Shown: piece by piece, positions 56,715 through 64,000 of the stretch
Layout: the number at the start of each line of letters is the position of its first letter
Position numbering within the stretch: position 1 is the first letter of the stretch
Origin: Bifidobacterium sp. ESL0682
GTDB lineage: Bacteria > Actinomycetota > Actinomycetes > Actinomycetales > Bifidobacteriaceae
Direction: 5' to 3'
Assembly (NCBI RefSeq): GCF_029392815.1
Contig: NZ_CP113942.1
Span: 1-64,000, forward strand
DNA length: 64,000 nt
Position numbers and translations under genes: made by a program
The notes under the pieces: model-generated
Seen by the model: only the letters and a program-made list of their open reading frames with translations
The model's database searches: none
What the model was told of the DNA's origin: nothing

Positions 56715-58724
56715 ATGGGGAAGTTCGTTATGGCAGTAGACGATGAGGACGGCGGCATTTGGATGCCGGACGATGACGGCAACGACGTCAATAGCGGCAA
56801 CGAATCTGCTGGGAACGATGGAGGATTGAACGATTCCGAGGCGCAACGCCATCCGCACATCGACACACGCGCCAAAGTGCACGATCGGCTGACGCATTAT
56901 ATGCCGTTGGACACCGCCGACATCGAACGTGATTGGGATACGCCGGTGGTCGACGCGGGTATCGCCGCGAAGGCGAGCATTATCGTGCGCGTCGGCTTGC
57001 TCGATCTCGGCGCAGGCACCGGAAGTTTTCGTGTTCACGAGATGATGCACCGCATCGGCTTCCCGCTCGGCGTGCACGTTCGTGCGAATGTCAATCTGAC
57101 CGATATGGAGACTTCCTGCAGTGACGGCGTCAGCAGGATTACGCAGGTTGTCGATTTGCCGACAACCGGAGTCAATACGGAGCGTATTTGGCTGCTTGAG
57201 CACTTTGCGGACTGGTTTAGTGTCAATATTGGTGAGTCGGGAACGACTTACCACGCCATGACCGACGTTTCGCAGGCCGTGGTGCAGCAGCTTGACAATC
57301 CAGAGGCTCGACATTCGGTGTTGCTGGCCACCCAGAAGGCGCATCGCGAGTTTGAGAAGCGACAGCGGGTTCGCGACAAGGCGATGCAGCGGGTCAAAAA
57401 GCGCGGTTACCACCCGCCGAAAGGCCAGTACGCCGAGCATTTCGAACATATCGGCAAGACTCGCGAGGAAGTCGCCGCCGAGCAGGTTGCGGCTGCCGAA
57501 GCGCGGGGCAAGGCTGATGTTCCGCTGGCATCGGGCCAAGTTGGCGATCAATCACGAGTGAATGCCGCAGTTGCGAGTTCTGCGATTCGCCCCGGCAAAG
57601 TTGACGGCAACGATAAAGTCGCGAGCAAGAACAATAAGGTATCCGGCAATACTGAGAACACCAAAGCCGGCAACCCTTCTGCCGCAACGCAATCTGCTGC
57701 AACAAAGGCAAGCGATTCAAAGCCGTCGGTCAACCACGGCATCACCGTGCGGCAGGCGCACGAGCGTCTGAGCCTCATCCAGCACCGCAAGCCGCTTTAC
57801 GCTCCGTGGTTCTCCGGATTCGCGGCGGCCGTGGCGTGTGCATGCTTCGTCTTCCTGCTGGGCGGTGGCCCGTTCGACATGATTGGCGCATTCGTGGGTG
57901 CGGGTATCGGCCAGTGGGTTCGCCGTCGGATGTTCGCCCACCATCTCAACCAGTTCTTCGTCACGTTCGTCGCCGTCGCCGCAGCCGCGTTCGCCTGTAT
58001 TGGCACATTGCGGCTGATAGGGTTCATCAATCCGGTCGCGCTGCGCCACGACACCGCCTACATCGGTGCAATGCTCTTCGTCATCCCTGGTTTTCCGCTG
58101 ATTACCGGCGGTCTTGACATCGCCAAATTGGATCTGCCGAGCGGTATTCAGCGCCTGGTCTACACGTTGTCGCTCATCTTGATGGCCACGCTCGCCGGCT
58201 GGATGGTGGCGTCCATCGTCCATCTCAATCCACAGGGCTTCGAGCCGCTCGGCCTCAACCCGTGGGTCAACGCCGGCCTGCGCGCGCTCACCGCGTTCGG
58301 CGGGGTCTGGGGCTTCTCGGTCCTCTTCAACTCGCCGCAGCGCATGTGCTTCACCGCCGCTTTCATCGGAGCGATCACCGATACCTTGCGTTTGACCGTG
58401 GCCGACATGGGCATGCCGCCGGAAGCCGCAGCGTTCCTGGGCGCGATGCTTGCCGGCCTGCTCGCCTCGCTCTGGCGTTCGGCGGTGCGTCACGGCTTCC
58501 TGCCGCCCTACCTTGGCTACCCGCGCATCTGCCTGACTGTCCCGGCCATCGTCATCATGGTGCCTGGCCTTTATATGTACCGCGCGATGTTCTACCTCGG
58601 CCAGTTCGACACCATGAACGCCCTCGATTGGGCCTTCCGCGCCTTCATGGTCATCCTCTGCCTGCCCATCGGCCTGGCAATGGCCCGCGTCATCACCGAC
58701 AAGTCCTGGCGCTATGACGTGTGA
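56715..58724 (+). CDS. ThrE-family threonine/serine exporter
   Basis: 669-residue membrane protein of the ThrE type. The N-terminal soluble part (about 70-240) shows the DUF1212 features (G-x-G-x-x-x-R-V-H-E-M-M-H-R-I), followed by a Lys/Ala/Ser/Asn-rich linker (about 260-345). About ten membrane helices span 365-665, arranged as the ThrE and ThrE_2 halves. In Corynebacterium ThrE exports threonine and serine; the substrate here is by analogy. ATG 56715 has GGAG five bases upstream; ATG 56730 is an alternative. Confidence 0.87.
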   Translation: MGKFVMAVDDEDGGIWMPDDDGNDVNSGNESAGNDGGLNDSEAQRHPHIDTRAKVHDRLTHYMPLDTADIERDWDTPVVDAGIAAKASIIVRVGLLDLGAGTGSFRVHEMMHRIGFPLGVHVRANVNLTDMETSCSDGVSRITQVVDLPTTGVNTERIWLLEHFADWFSVNIGESGTTYHAMTDVSQAVVQQLDNPEARHSVLLATQKAHREFEKRQRVRDKAMQRVKKRGYHPPKGQYAEHFEHIGKTREEVAAEQVAAAEARGKADVPLASGQVGDQSRVNAAVASSAIRPGKVDGNDKVASKNNKVSGNTENTKAGNPSAATQSAATKASDSKPSVNHGITVRQAHERLSLIQHRKPLYAPWFSGFAAAVACACFVFLLGGGPFDMIGAFVGAGIGQWVRRRMFAHHLNQFFVTFVAVAAAAFACIGTLRLIGFINPVALRHDTAYIGAMLFVIPGFPLITGGLDIAKLDLPSGIQRLVYTLSLILMATLAGWMVASIVHLNPQGFEPLGLNPWVNAGLRALTAFGGVWGFSVLFNSPQRMCFTAAFIGAITDTLRLTVADMGMPPEAAAFLGAMLAGLLASLWRSAVRHGFLPPYLGYPRICLTVPAIVIMVPGLYMYRAMFYLGQFDTMNALDWAFRAFMVILCLPIGLAMARVITDKSWRYDV

Positions 58725-58800
58725 GGCTAGTCAGATAATTTATATAATGAAATGAAGTCTTTATCGATAATTGATTGATTGGATAGGAACGAGGACGGCC

Positions 58801-59364
58801 GTGAATGCACTGATGTTGGGACTCGGCAAATTTGCTGGCGGATTGTCCTTAATCCCCCTTGGTTATGCGGGTTATAGCAGTAGTAGCGCTCCGCCGGAAG
58901 GTTCCAATTTCGCCGATCTAGATTTCATCCCATCGGATCTGGAAGAACTGAAAATAGCCTGGCTCACTTCCGTTGCCATGGTGATCGTTCTCCTTGTTTA
59001 TATTGGTGTCGAATGGTATGACGAAAGAAAGAAGATTCGGAAGCTGAAATCCAACAAGTCCGTTTTCTTCGCCAAGCTGGTTAGGCAAGCAATGCTGAAT
59101 TACGCATACTCTTTTGGCGTGCTGGAAGTCATCGTCGTGATTTTCGTTGGGATGTGGCAAAAGTCAAGCGTGGGAATGGGCTTCCTTCAGGGAGCAGTAT
59201 ATTGCGGTATCTTCCTTGGTATCGTTTGTTGGATACTCGGCAAAATTGCTGGTGTCCCGAGCAGCAGGAATAAAGCGAGTAACAGAAATAATACGAATAA
59301 TCGGGGTTATTCGCATAATTCGAACAACCCCGATTATCAAAATGCTGACCAGCGTAATTCGTAG
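58801..59364 (+). CDS. hypothetical membrane protein
   Basis: 187-residue protein from GTG 58801, with GGAACGAGG nearby. Three or four hydrophobic segments are visible: near the N-terminus, T-S-V-A-M-V-I-V-L-L-V-Y-I-G-V, V-L-E-V-I-V-V-I-F-V-G-M and Y-C-G-I-F-L-G-I-V-C-W-I. A basic cytoplasmic stretch (E-R-K-K-I-R-K-L-K) lies between them and an Asn-rich hydrophilic tail follows. I do not recognise the family. It is more AT-rich than thrE upstream. Confidence 0.7.
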   Translation: MNALMLGLGKFAGGLSLIPLGYAGYSSSSAPPEGSNFADLDFIPSDLEELKIAWLTSVAMVIVLLVYIGVEWYDERKKIRKLKSNKSVFFAKLVRQAMLNYAYSFGVLEVIVVIFVGMWQKSSVGMGFLQGAVYCGIFLGIVCWILGKIAGVPSSRNKASNRNNTNNRGYSHNSNNPDYQNADQRNS

Positions 59365-59430
59365 AACCTACTGCTTGCTGGTCATATTCTAAAAGCCTGG
59401 TTTCGCTGGCCGAAGTAAGCCGGCACTCAC

Positions 59431-60540
59431 TCAGTAGTTCATGCCCATGGCGTCGCGGACCTGCTCGAGTGTCTCGTTGGCGATTTCGTTGGCGCGCTTG
59501 TTGCCGTCGTGGATGATGTCGCGGATGGCGTCCATGTCCTGCGCCAGTTCGGCACGACGTTCGCGGTGCGGGGCGAGGAATTCGTTGACGGACTTGATGA
59601 CGTACTGCTTCAAGGCACCTGCTCCGGCGTCGCCGATCTCTTCGGCGATATCCTTCGGATCGCGGTCGGTCACCAGTCCGGCGGTGGTCAGCAGCGCTGA
59701 AACCTGCGGGCGGTTGACCGGATCGAAGGTGATGCGGCGTTCGGAGTCGGTCGGGCTCTTCTTGATGAGCTTGGCAGTCTCTTCGGCGGTGGCGCCGAGC
59801 ATGATGGAGTTGCCGTAGGACTTGCTCATCTTGCGGCCGTCGAGCCCCGGAATCTCAGGCGCATCGGAAAGGATGGCCGTCGGCTCGGGGAAGACGGGAT
59901 TGTTCTTGGCGTAGCGCTCGTTGAAGCGGCGCGCGATGGTGCGCGTGATTTCGACGTGTGGCAGGTTGTCTTTGCCGATTGGCACGACGTTCGCCTTGCA
60001 GAAGAGGATGTCGCAGGCCTGATGAACGGGATAGGTCAGCAAAAGCCCGGTCAGCGCATGGCCGCTTGCCTCGGCCTCGGCCTTGACGGTCGGGTTGCGC
60101 AACAGCTCGGCTTCGGTGACCAGTGAAAGGAACGGCAGCATCAGCTGGTTCTCGGCCGGCACTGCGGAATGCGCGAAGATCATGGTCTTGTTCGGATCGA
60201 TGCCCGCCGCGAGATAATCCAAAACCATGTTGAGCGTGTTGTCTTGGATGTGCTCAGTGGTGTCGCGGTCGGTGATGACCTGATAATCGGCGATGAGCAC
60301 GTTGGTGTGCACGCCCTTGTTCTGCATCTCCACACGCTCGCGAATCGAGCCGAAATAGTGGCCAAGATGCAGACGGCCGGTCGGGCGGTCTCCGGTGAGC
60401 ATGGTGAACTTGCTCGGATCCTTCTCAAGCTTGGCCGAAACGGCGTCCGAACGTTTCTTCGCGGCGACGAAGCTCGCGCTGATTTCGTTGCCCGCCGCTG
60501 TTACGTGTTCGTTTTCTGCGCCGTTCTGTGCGTCCGCCAT
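59431..60540 (-). CDS. trpS: tryptophanyl-tRNA synthetase
   Basis: Charges tRNA-Trp. 369 residues including an N-terminal extension of about 45. Class I motifs: T-G-x-L-H-L-G-H-Y-F-G (HIGH type, about 55-65) and G-R-K-M-S-K-S-Y-G-N (KMSKS, about 240). It ends in the usual anticodon-binding helices. Single gene, ATG 60540. Confidence 0.94.
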   Translation of the reverse strand: MADAQNGAENEHVTAAGNEISASFVAAKKRSDAVSAKLEKDPSKFTMLTGDRPTGRLHLGHYFGSIRERVEMQNKGVHTNVLIADYQVITDRDTTEHIQDNTLNMVLDYLAAGIDPNKTMIFAHSAVPAENQLMLPFLSLVTEAELLRNPTVKAEAEASGHALTGLLLTYPVHQACDILFCKANVVPIGKDNLPHVEITRTIARRFNERYAKNNPVFPEPTAILSDAPEIPGLDGRKMSKSYGNSIMLGATAEETAKLIKKSPTDSERRITFDPVNRPQVSALLTTAGLVTDRDPKDIAEEIGDAGAGALKQYVIKSVNEFLAPHRERRAELAQDMDAIRDIIHDGNKRANEIANETLEQVRDAMGMNY

Positions 60541-60694
60541 GACCTGCCCTCAAATCGTTTACCGCATTCGTTGAAAATGCCTTGAAAATCTTGTTTTTAT
60601 CGTAAAAGTCTGAGCCGACAATGAAACGTGACAGATTGGGTGGTATTCTACTAACTGATGGATTACTGCAAGTAAAAGATATTCAGGGGGTCAA

Positions 60695-61099
60695 ATGGGC
60701 CGCGGACGTCAAAAGGCGAAACAGAAGAAAATAGCCCGTAAGCTTAAGTATTTGACAACCGACACCGATTATGACGAGCTGGCCAAAGAACTCGGCTCTC
60801 AGGAACCGGGTAACGGTTCGGCAGATCCGTTCACCGAGGTCGAAAAAGAATATTCCCGCAATCACGGCAAAGTCGACGAAGACGTGCGTGAGAGCGATGC
60901 TAATCAGCATATTGATTCGCCGGTTGCCGACGATGATTTGGACGATTACGCCAAGTGGGCCGCTGAGGCTGCCGCCAAGGCTTCCAGCGGCGACCAGTCC
61001 AAGTCCGCTGACAAGAAGACCGCGATGTCTAAGCCGCACAAGCCCATCCACATGCCGGTTCCCAGCGCCCTGCGCAAGCCGAAGCCCAGCCAGGCCTGA
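60695..61099 (+). CDS. DUF3073 small hydrophilic protein
   Basis: 134 residues. The start MGRGRQKAKQKKIARKLKY is the signature of actinobacterial DUF3073 proteins, followed by an acidic middle with D-D-Y-A-K-W-A-A and a Lys/Pro-rich tail. Function unknown. ATG 60695 follows AGGGGG. Confidence 0.85.
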   Translation: MGRGRQKAKQKKIARKLKYLTTDTDYDELAKELGSQEPGNGSADPFTEVEKEYSRNHGKVDEDVRESDANQHIDSPVADDDLDDYAKWAAEAAAKASSGDQSKSADKKTAMSKPHKPIHMPVPSALRKPKPSQA

Positions 61100-61106
61100 G
61101 GGACCA

Positions 61107-61526
61107 TTAATCCAACGGCAGCAGCGCGCTCAAATCGTCGCGCTCCCCTATTATTGCGCTGATACGTCCGGCGTCCTTTTCCTCGCTCCATTTGGTCAGG
61201 CCGCACGCCAAACGCAGCCACACATCCGGTTCGAGCTCGATAACGTCCGGCGGAGTGAGATTATGCGGGTCCGAGGCTGGGCCGTCGAGAATCTTCACCG
61301 CTCCCCAAGGGGCCACACGTACTTCGACGCCTGGGCCGGGCGCCTTGTTTTCCAAGAGATAGAGCGAGTACCGCACGGCCATGGCCCATGTGTTGCGCGG
61401 CATCCCGCTCGGTGAAAACGTGAGCCTTGCCTCAAGCGGTTCGCCACGATGCGCTTCCGTTGCTTTGCGCCACTGATCGAGCGCTGCCATGCCCTTCGAA
61501 ATATCTTGTTCTCGTATCGCTGCCAT
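61107..61526 (-). CDS. sterol-carrier-like (SCP) family protein
   Basis: 139-residue protein with an SCP-like alpha/beta pattern: R-Y-S-L-Y-L-L-E-N-K-A-P-G-P-G-V-E-V-R-V-P in outline, then V-I-E-L-E-P-D-V-W-L-R-L-A-C-G and a closing S-A-I-I-G-E-R-D-D-L-S-A-L-L-P-L. It resembles the bacterial SCP orthologues of actinobacteria, which have no proven function. ATG 61526 is chosen; longer in-frame starts up to 61589 would run into the terminator hairpin upstream. Confidence 0.7.
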   Translation of the reverse strand: MAAIREQDISKGMAALDQWRKATEAHRGEPLEARLTFSPSGMPRNTWAMAVRYSLYLLENKAPGPGVEVRVAPWGAVKILDGPASDPHNLTPPDVIELEPDVWLRLACGLTKWSEEKDAGRISAIIGERDDLSALLPLD

Positions 61527-61567
61527 AGCGTCATCGTCCCTCGTGTCGTGGACGGAAATGGACAAAG

Positions 61568-61607
61568 CAAAACAGCCGCACTCCCCCAAGGCAATGCGGC
61601 TGTTTTG
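61568..61607 (-). terminator. terminator of the small membrane protein gene
   Basis: A perfect 13-bp stem CAAAACAGCCGCA (61568-61580) with 61595-61607, 18 bases beyond the stop at 61626 on the minus strand. Confidence 0.8.
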
Positions 61608-61625
61608 ATGATGAATAAGTACGGG

Positions 61626-61841
61626 TCAGGCGATAGCGGCTTCCGGGCCTTCTGCAGGCTTCGGATCGGCTTCCTTATCAAGACCCAAATCGACTGGCGA
61701 AGAGCTGTTTTCCCACGGCTCTTCCCACGGATCATAGTCGGGGTTCTGCTGCTTGTACATATACAGGCCGACGACTGCAGCGAGCAGACCGCCGAAGAGC
61801 AGTGCAAAGAACTTCCAACCGTTAGAAGACTTGTTCTCCAT
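61626..61841 (-). CDS. small single-span membrane protein
   Basis: 71 residues from ATG 61841, with AAAGGAG directly upstream. One membrane helix (W-K-F-F-A-L-L-F-G-G-L-L-A-A-V-V-G-L-Y-M, about 9-28) is followed by an acidic, Pro/Trp-rich tail (D-P-W-E-E-P-W-E). Conserved family not recognised. It is real by its strong ribosome binding site and its own terminator. Confidence 0.75.
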   Translation of the reverse strand: MENKSSNGWKFFALLFGGLLAAVVGLYMYKQQNPDYDPWEEPWENSSSPVDLGLDKEADPKPAEGPEAAIA

Positions 61842-62064
61842 GACGGCTCCTTTCTTAAGTGCCGGCTTGCGCATCCAAGCCAACGTTGTTTCTATCCTAG
61901 CCGATATTTTGTGACAATTGAGTGCAAAGCCTTGAAAAGCGAAAAAGTTCAAGGTCGCCTGACGCTGAAAACCAGGGGAGTGGGTTCGGAAATCTGTTGG
62001 AATTGCAACGAAATCGCAGATTGTGTGATGCGTTCTTGTACCTGTTCGCCGATACCATGGAACA

Positions 62065-62832
62065 ATGACCAATCAGAGCAATGACTTGCAACGCTGGTTC
62101 CGGAAACTGCGGTATTACTGGAAGTCCGACGGGCCGGTGTTTACGTGGGCGATTGTCGTCATCTGTGTGGCGGTGTGGCTCTTTGAAGTGCTTTTCTACT
62201 ACGGTTCGCCGCAGCAGTTCAACGAGATGGTCTACAACGGGTCGTTTATCCCCGGCCAGGCGCTTTTGAAGCCGTGGACGTGGCTGACGTCGATGTTCAT
62301 GCACGACCCCAATGTGCTGCATGTGCTGGGCAATATGCTCACGTTAGTTGCCATAGGGCCGTATCTGGAGAGGCTGCTCGGGCACTGGTGCTTCCTTGCG
62401 GTTTACATGCTTTGCGGGCTCGGCGCGGCCGACGGTATGATTGTATCCAGCTATTTCACCCACGATTGGGCGACGGGCGGGTACGGCGCTTCCGGCGCAC
62501 TGTTCGGCCTTTTTGCGGTGTTGCTTCTGGTCTTCCGGCGTACGCATGCGGATATTCGCGCGATGGTGGTGTGCATCGTCATCAATTTCGCGATGCCGCT
62601 GTTTATCCCGCACGTGGCGTGGCAGGCCCACGTCGGCGGATTCATTATTGGGCTGCTTGTGGCCTGGCTGCTGCTTGACGGGATTCGCCCGCTGAGGCGC
62701 CGTCCGCTGTGGGTGCGCATGCTGGTTTACGGCGTGATTATCGCGGTGTTGCTGATCGCTTTGGCGGTGGCTCTGACCCCGTCGTGGATGCTGAACGTTG
62801 AGTTGTATGCGCGGCAGCTCAATCTGCCGTAA
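62065..62832 (+). CDS. rhomboid family intramembrane serine protease
   Basis: 255 residues with six or seven membrane segments. The catalytic serine is in G-G-Y-G-A-S-G-A-L-F-G (G-x-S-G, about 140-150) and the catalytic His in H-V-A-W-Q-A-H-V-G-G-F-I-I-G (about 190). N-M-L-T-L-V-A-I-G-P and M-F-M-H-D are also family-like. Cleaves substrates inside the membrane; the substrate is unknown. ATG 62065. Confidence 0.9.
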   Translation: MTNQSNDLQRWFRKLRYYWKSDGPVFTWAIVVICVAVWLFEVLFYYGSPQQFNEMVYNGSFIPGQALLKPWTWLTSMFMHDPNVLHVLGNMLTLVAIGPYLERLLGHWCFLAVYMLCGLGAADGMIVSSYFTHDWATGGYGASGALFGLFAVLLLVFRRTHADIRAMVVCIVINFAMPLFIPHVAWQAHVGGFIIGLLVAWLLLDGIRPLRRRPLWVRMLVYGVIIAVLLIALAVALTPSWMLNVELYARQLNLP

Positions 62833-62874
62833 ATCGGCGGCAACAAGCCTATATGAAGACAACAAGCCTATACA

Positions 62875-62912
62875 AAAATGTGCAACCCGAATAGTCAGGT
62901 TGCACATTTTTT
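62875..62912. terminator. bidirectional terminator
   Basis: AAAATGTGCAACC (62875-62887) pairs with 62898-62910 and is flanked by A- and T-runs, so it can serve both the rhomboid gene and ddl, which converge here. Confidence 0.85.
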
Positions 62913-62935
62913 AATGAGTCGATCAGTAAAAGCGT

Positions 62936-64000
62936 CTACTTATCGGCGCGATTCTGGTGCAGGACGGACTCGACCAAACGCGAGTAGAGGTCGGAGAGGC
63001 TGTAGCCTGCAGCGATGGCGGCCTGGGGGAGCTGCGAGGTCGCGGTCATGCCGGGGGCCACGTTCGACTCGAGGAACTGCGGGGTGCCGGATTCGTCGAC
63101 GATGAAGTCGGTGCGGGAGATGTCGCGCAGGCTCAAGGTGTTGTGTGCGGTCAGCGCCGCGTCCTGAAGGGCCTTGAGCGTGGCTTCGGGCAGGCGTGCG
63201 GGAACGTAGAAATCTGTAGGGCCGGGGGTGACGCGGGCCTCGTAATCGTAGTCACCGTCGGGCGTAGCCACTTCCAGCGGTGGGAGGACGAGTGGTTCGC
63301 CGTCGATTTCGAAGACGGAGACAGAAACCTCGGTACCGGTAACGGCCTGCTCGACGAGCGCGACGTCGCTATACGCGAAGCTGTTCACCATCGCCTGCGG
63401 CAGCTCCGATGCCTTGTCGACGCGGGTGCAACCCATGGCCGAGCCGCCTTGGGTGGGCTTGACAAAAAGCGGCAGTTTCAGCGATTTGACGAGCAGATCG
63501 ACCACTTTCTTCGCGCCGAGTTCGCGGAACATGGATTCAGGCAGCACCACCGAAGTCGGGGTGGAGAGGCCGCCAAGCTTGCGCACCACGTTTTTGGCAA
63601 TGGGCTTGCTCCAAGCCGTGCGTGAGGCCTTCGCGCGCGAGCCGATGTAAGGCAGGCCTTCCATCTCGAGGATGTCGCGGATTGAGCCGTCTTCGCCGTT
63701 GGCGCCGTGCAGTAGCGGCCAGACGATGTCAGGGCGGGTCTCAGGATTGCTCAGATACGGCAGCAGCTCGCTGTCCATGTCGTGCATGGAGACGTTCCAG
63801 CCGGCCTCCTCAAGGTAACCGCCGACGCGATGGCCGCTGGCGAGCGAAACGTCGCGCTCGTGGCTCATGCCGCCGCAGATGACGAGTACCTTGGTCGCCG
63901 CGCGGTCGATGGGATCGTTCTGGTCTGCGCTGTGTTTGCCGTGACGGGCTTTGATAGACGCCGAATCTGAAGGGGACTTGGCGGAACTGGCAGCTTTGCC
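62936..64000 (-). CDS. ddl: D-alanine--D-alanine ligase (5' end beyond window)
   Basis: ATP-grasp enzyme that makes the D-Ala-D-Ala peptidoglycan precursor. The open frame runs through the window edge, so the start is not seen; an ATG at 63868 falls inside the conserved strand V-L-V-I-C-G-G-M-S-H-E-R-D-V-S and is not the true start. Other marks: L-H-G-A-N-G-E-D-G-S-I, P-L-F-V-K-P-T-Q-G-G-S-A-M-G, and near the end F-L-E-S-N-V-A-P-G-M-T (family: E-x-N-T-x-P-G). A Ser/Lys-rich arm precedes the domain. Confidence 0.9.
   Translation of the reverse strand, partial: GKAASSAKSPSDSASIKARHGKHSADQNDPIDRAATKVLVICGGMSHERDVSLASGHRVGGYLEEAGWNVSMHDMDSELLPYLSNPETRPDIVWPLLHGANGEDGSIRDILEMEGLPYIGSRAKASRTAWSKPIAKNVVRKLGGLSTPTSVVLPESMFRELGAKKVVDLLVKSLKLPLFVKPTQGGSAMGCTRVDKASELPQAMVNSFAYSDVALVEQAVTGTEVSVSVFEIDGEPLVLPPLEVATPDGDYDYEARVTPGPTDFYVPARLPEATLKALQDAALTAHNTLSLRDISRTDFIVDESGTPQFLESNVAPGMTATSQLPQAAIAAGYSLSDLYSRLVESVLHQNRADK

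Overview
The window looks like the chromosomal origin region of a Bifidobacterium or close relative (Actinomycetota, moderately high G+C). This rests on the order dnaA - oriC - dnaN - recF - DUF721/DciA - gyrB - gyrA - DUF3566 membrane protein, on a gdhA/ahpC/ppc/thrE/trpS neighbourhood recalled from that genus, and on a GH36 alpha-galactosidase sugar locus. The species cannot be named from the sequence alone.

Layout. 0-11.8 kb: replication initiation and gyrase, with a DnaA-box cluster at 2149-2474. 12-16.9 kb: VanZ-RDD membrane protein, glutamate dehydrogenase, MscL and an AraC-type regulator. 17-25.7 kb: two large paralogous sortase-anchored adhesins in tandem, sharing modular domains and upstream sequence blocks. 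25.7-26.7 kb: a gene-poor stretch with inverted repeats. 26.7-30.1 kb: a feoA-feoB-feoC-like ferrous iron operon, then tRNA-Ala and tRNA-Ile. 30.5-32.8 kb: YgjP-like metallopeptidase, short-chain dehydrogenase, Dps. 33.2-35 kb: an AT-rich islet with a Fic protein and a DUF1643 protein. 35-39.3 kb: CNNM/CBS protein and an internalin-like LPFTG surface protein. 39.5-46.2 kb: LacI regulator, ABC sugar importer and GH36 alpha-galactosidase, probably for raffinose/melibiose-type sugars. 46.4-50.2 kb: carbonic anhydrase, AhpC and an AhpF-like reductase whose domain order is swapped. 50.5-53.4 kb: AT-rich AbiH-like defence gene, DUF4143 ATPase and a 33-bp tandem repeat. 53.5-64 kb: PEP carboxylase, ThrE exporter, TrpS, small proteins, rhomboid protease and D-Ala-D-Ala ligase cut by the window end.

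Eight genes carry reading-frame breaks (recF, gyrA with two, DUF3566, first adhesin, YgjP-like, sugar-binding protein, AhpF-like, GH36). Most fall in short homopolymers, and each is repaired by one small indel. Since gyrA is essential, uncorrected sequencing or assembly errors are the likeliest cause for most. I annotate these genes as single loci with the repair point stated. The AhpF-like break is a 4-bp tandem duplication and could be a real mutation.

The most interesting candidates are the permuted AhpF partner of AhpC, the 33-bp/11-codon repeat directly before the DUF4143 ATPase, the twin adhesins with conserved promoter blocks and variant LSxTG anchors, the Fic gene with a three-copy operator around its promoter, and a FeoB with an altered G4 motif and a His/Cys-rich N-terminus.
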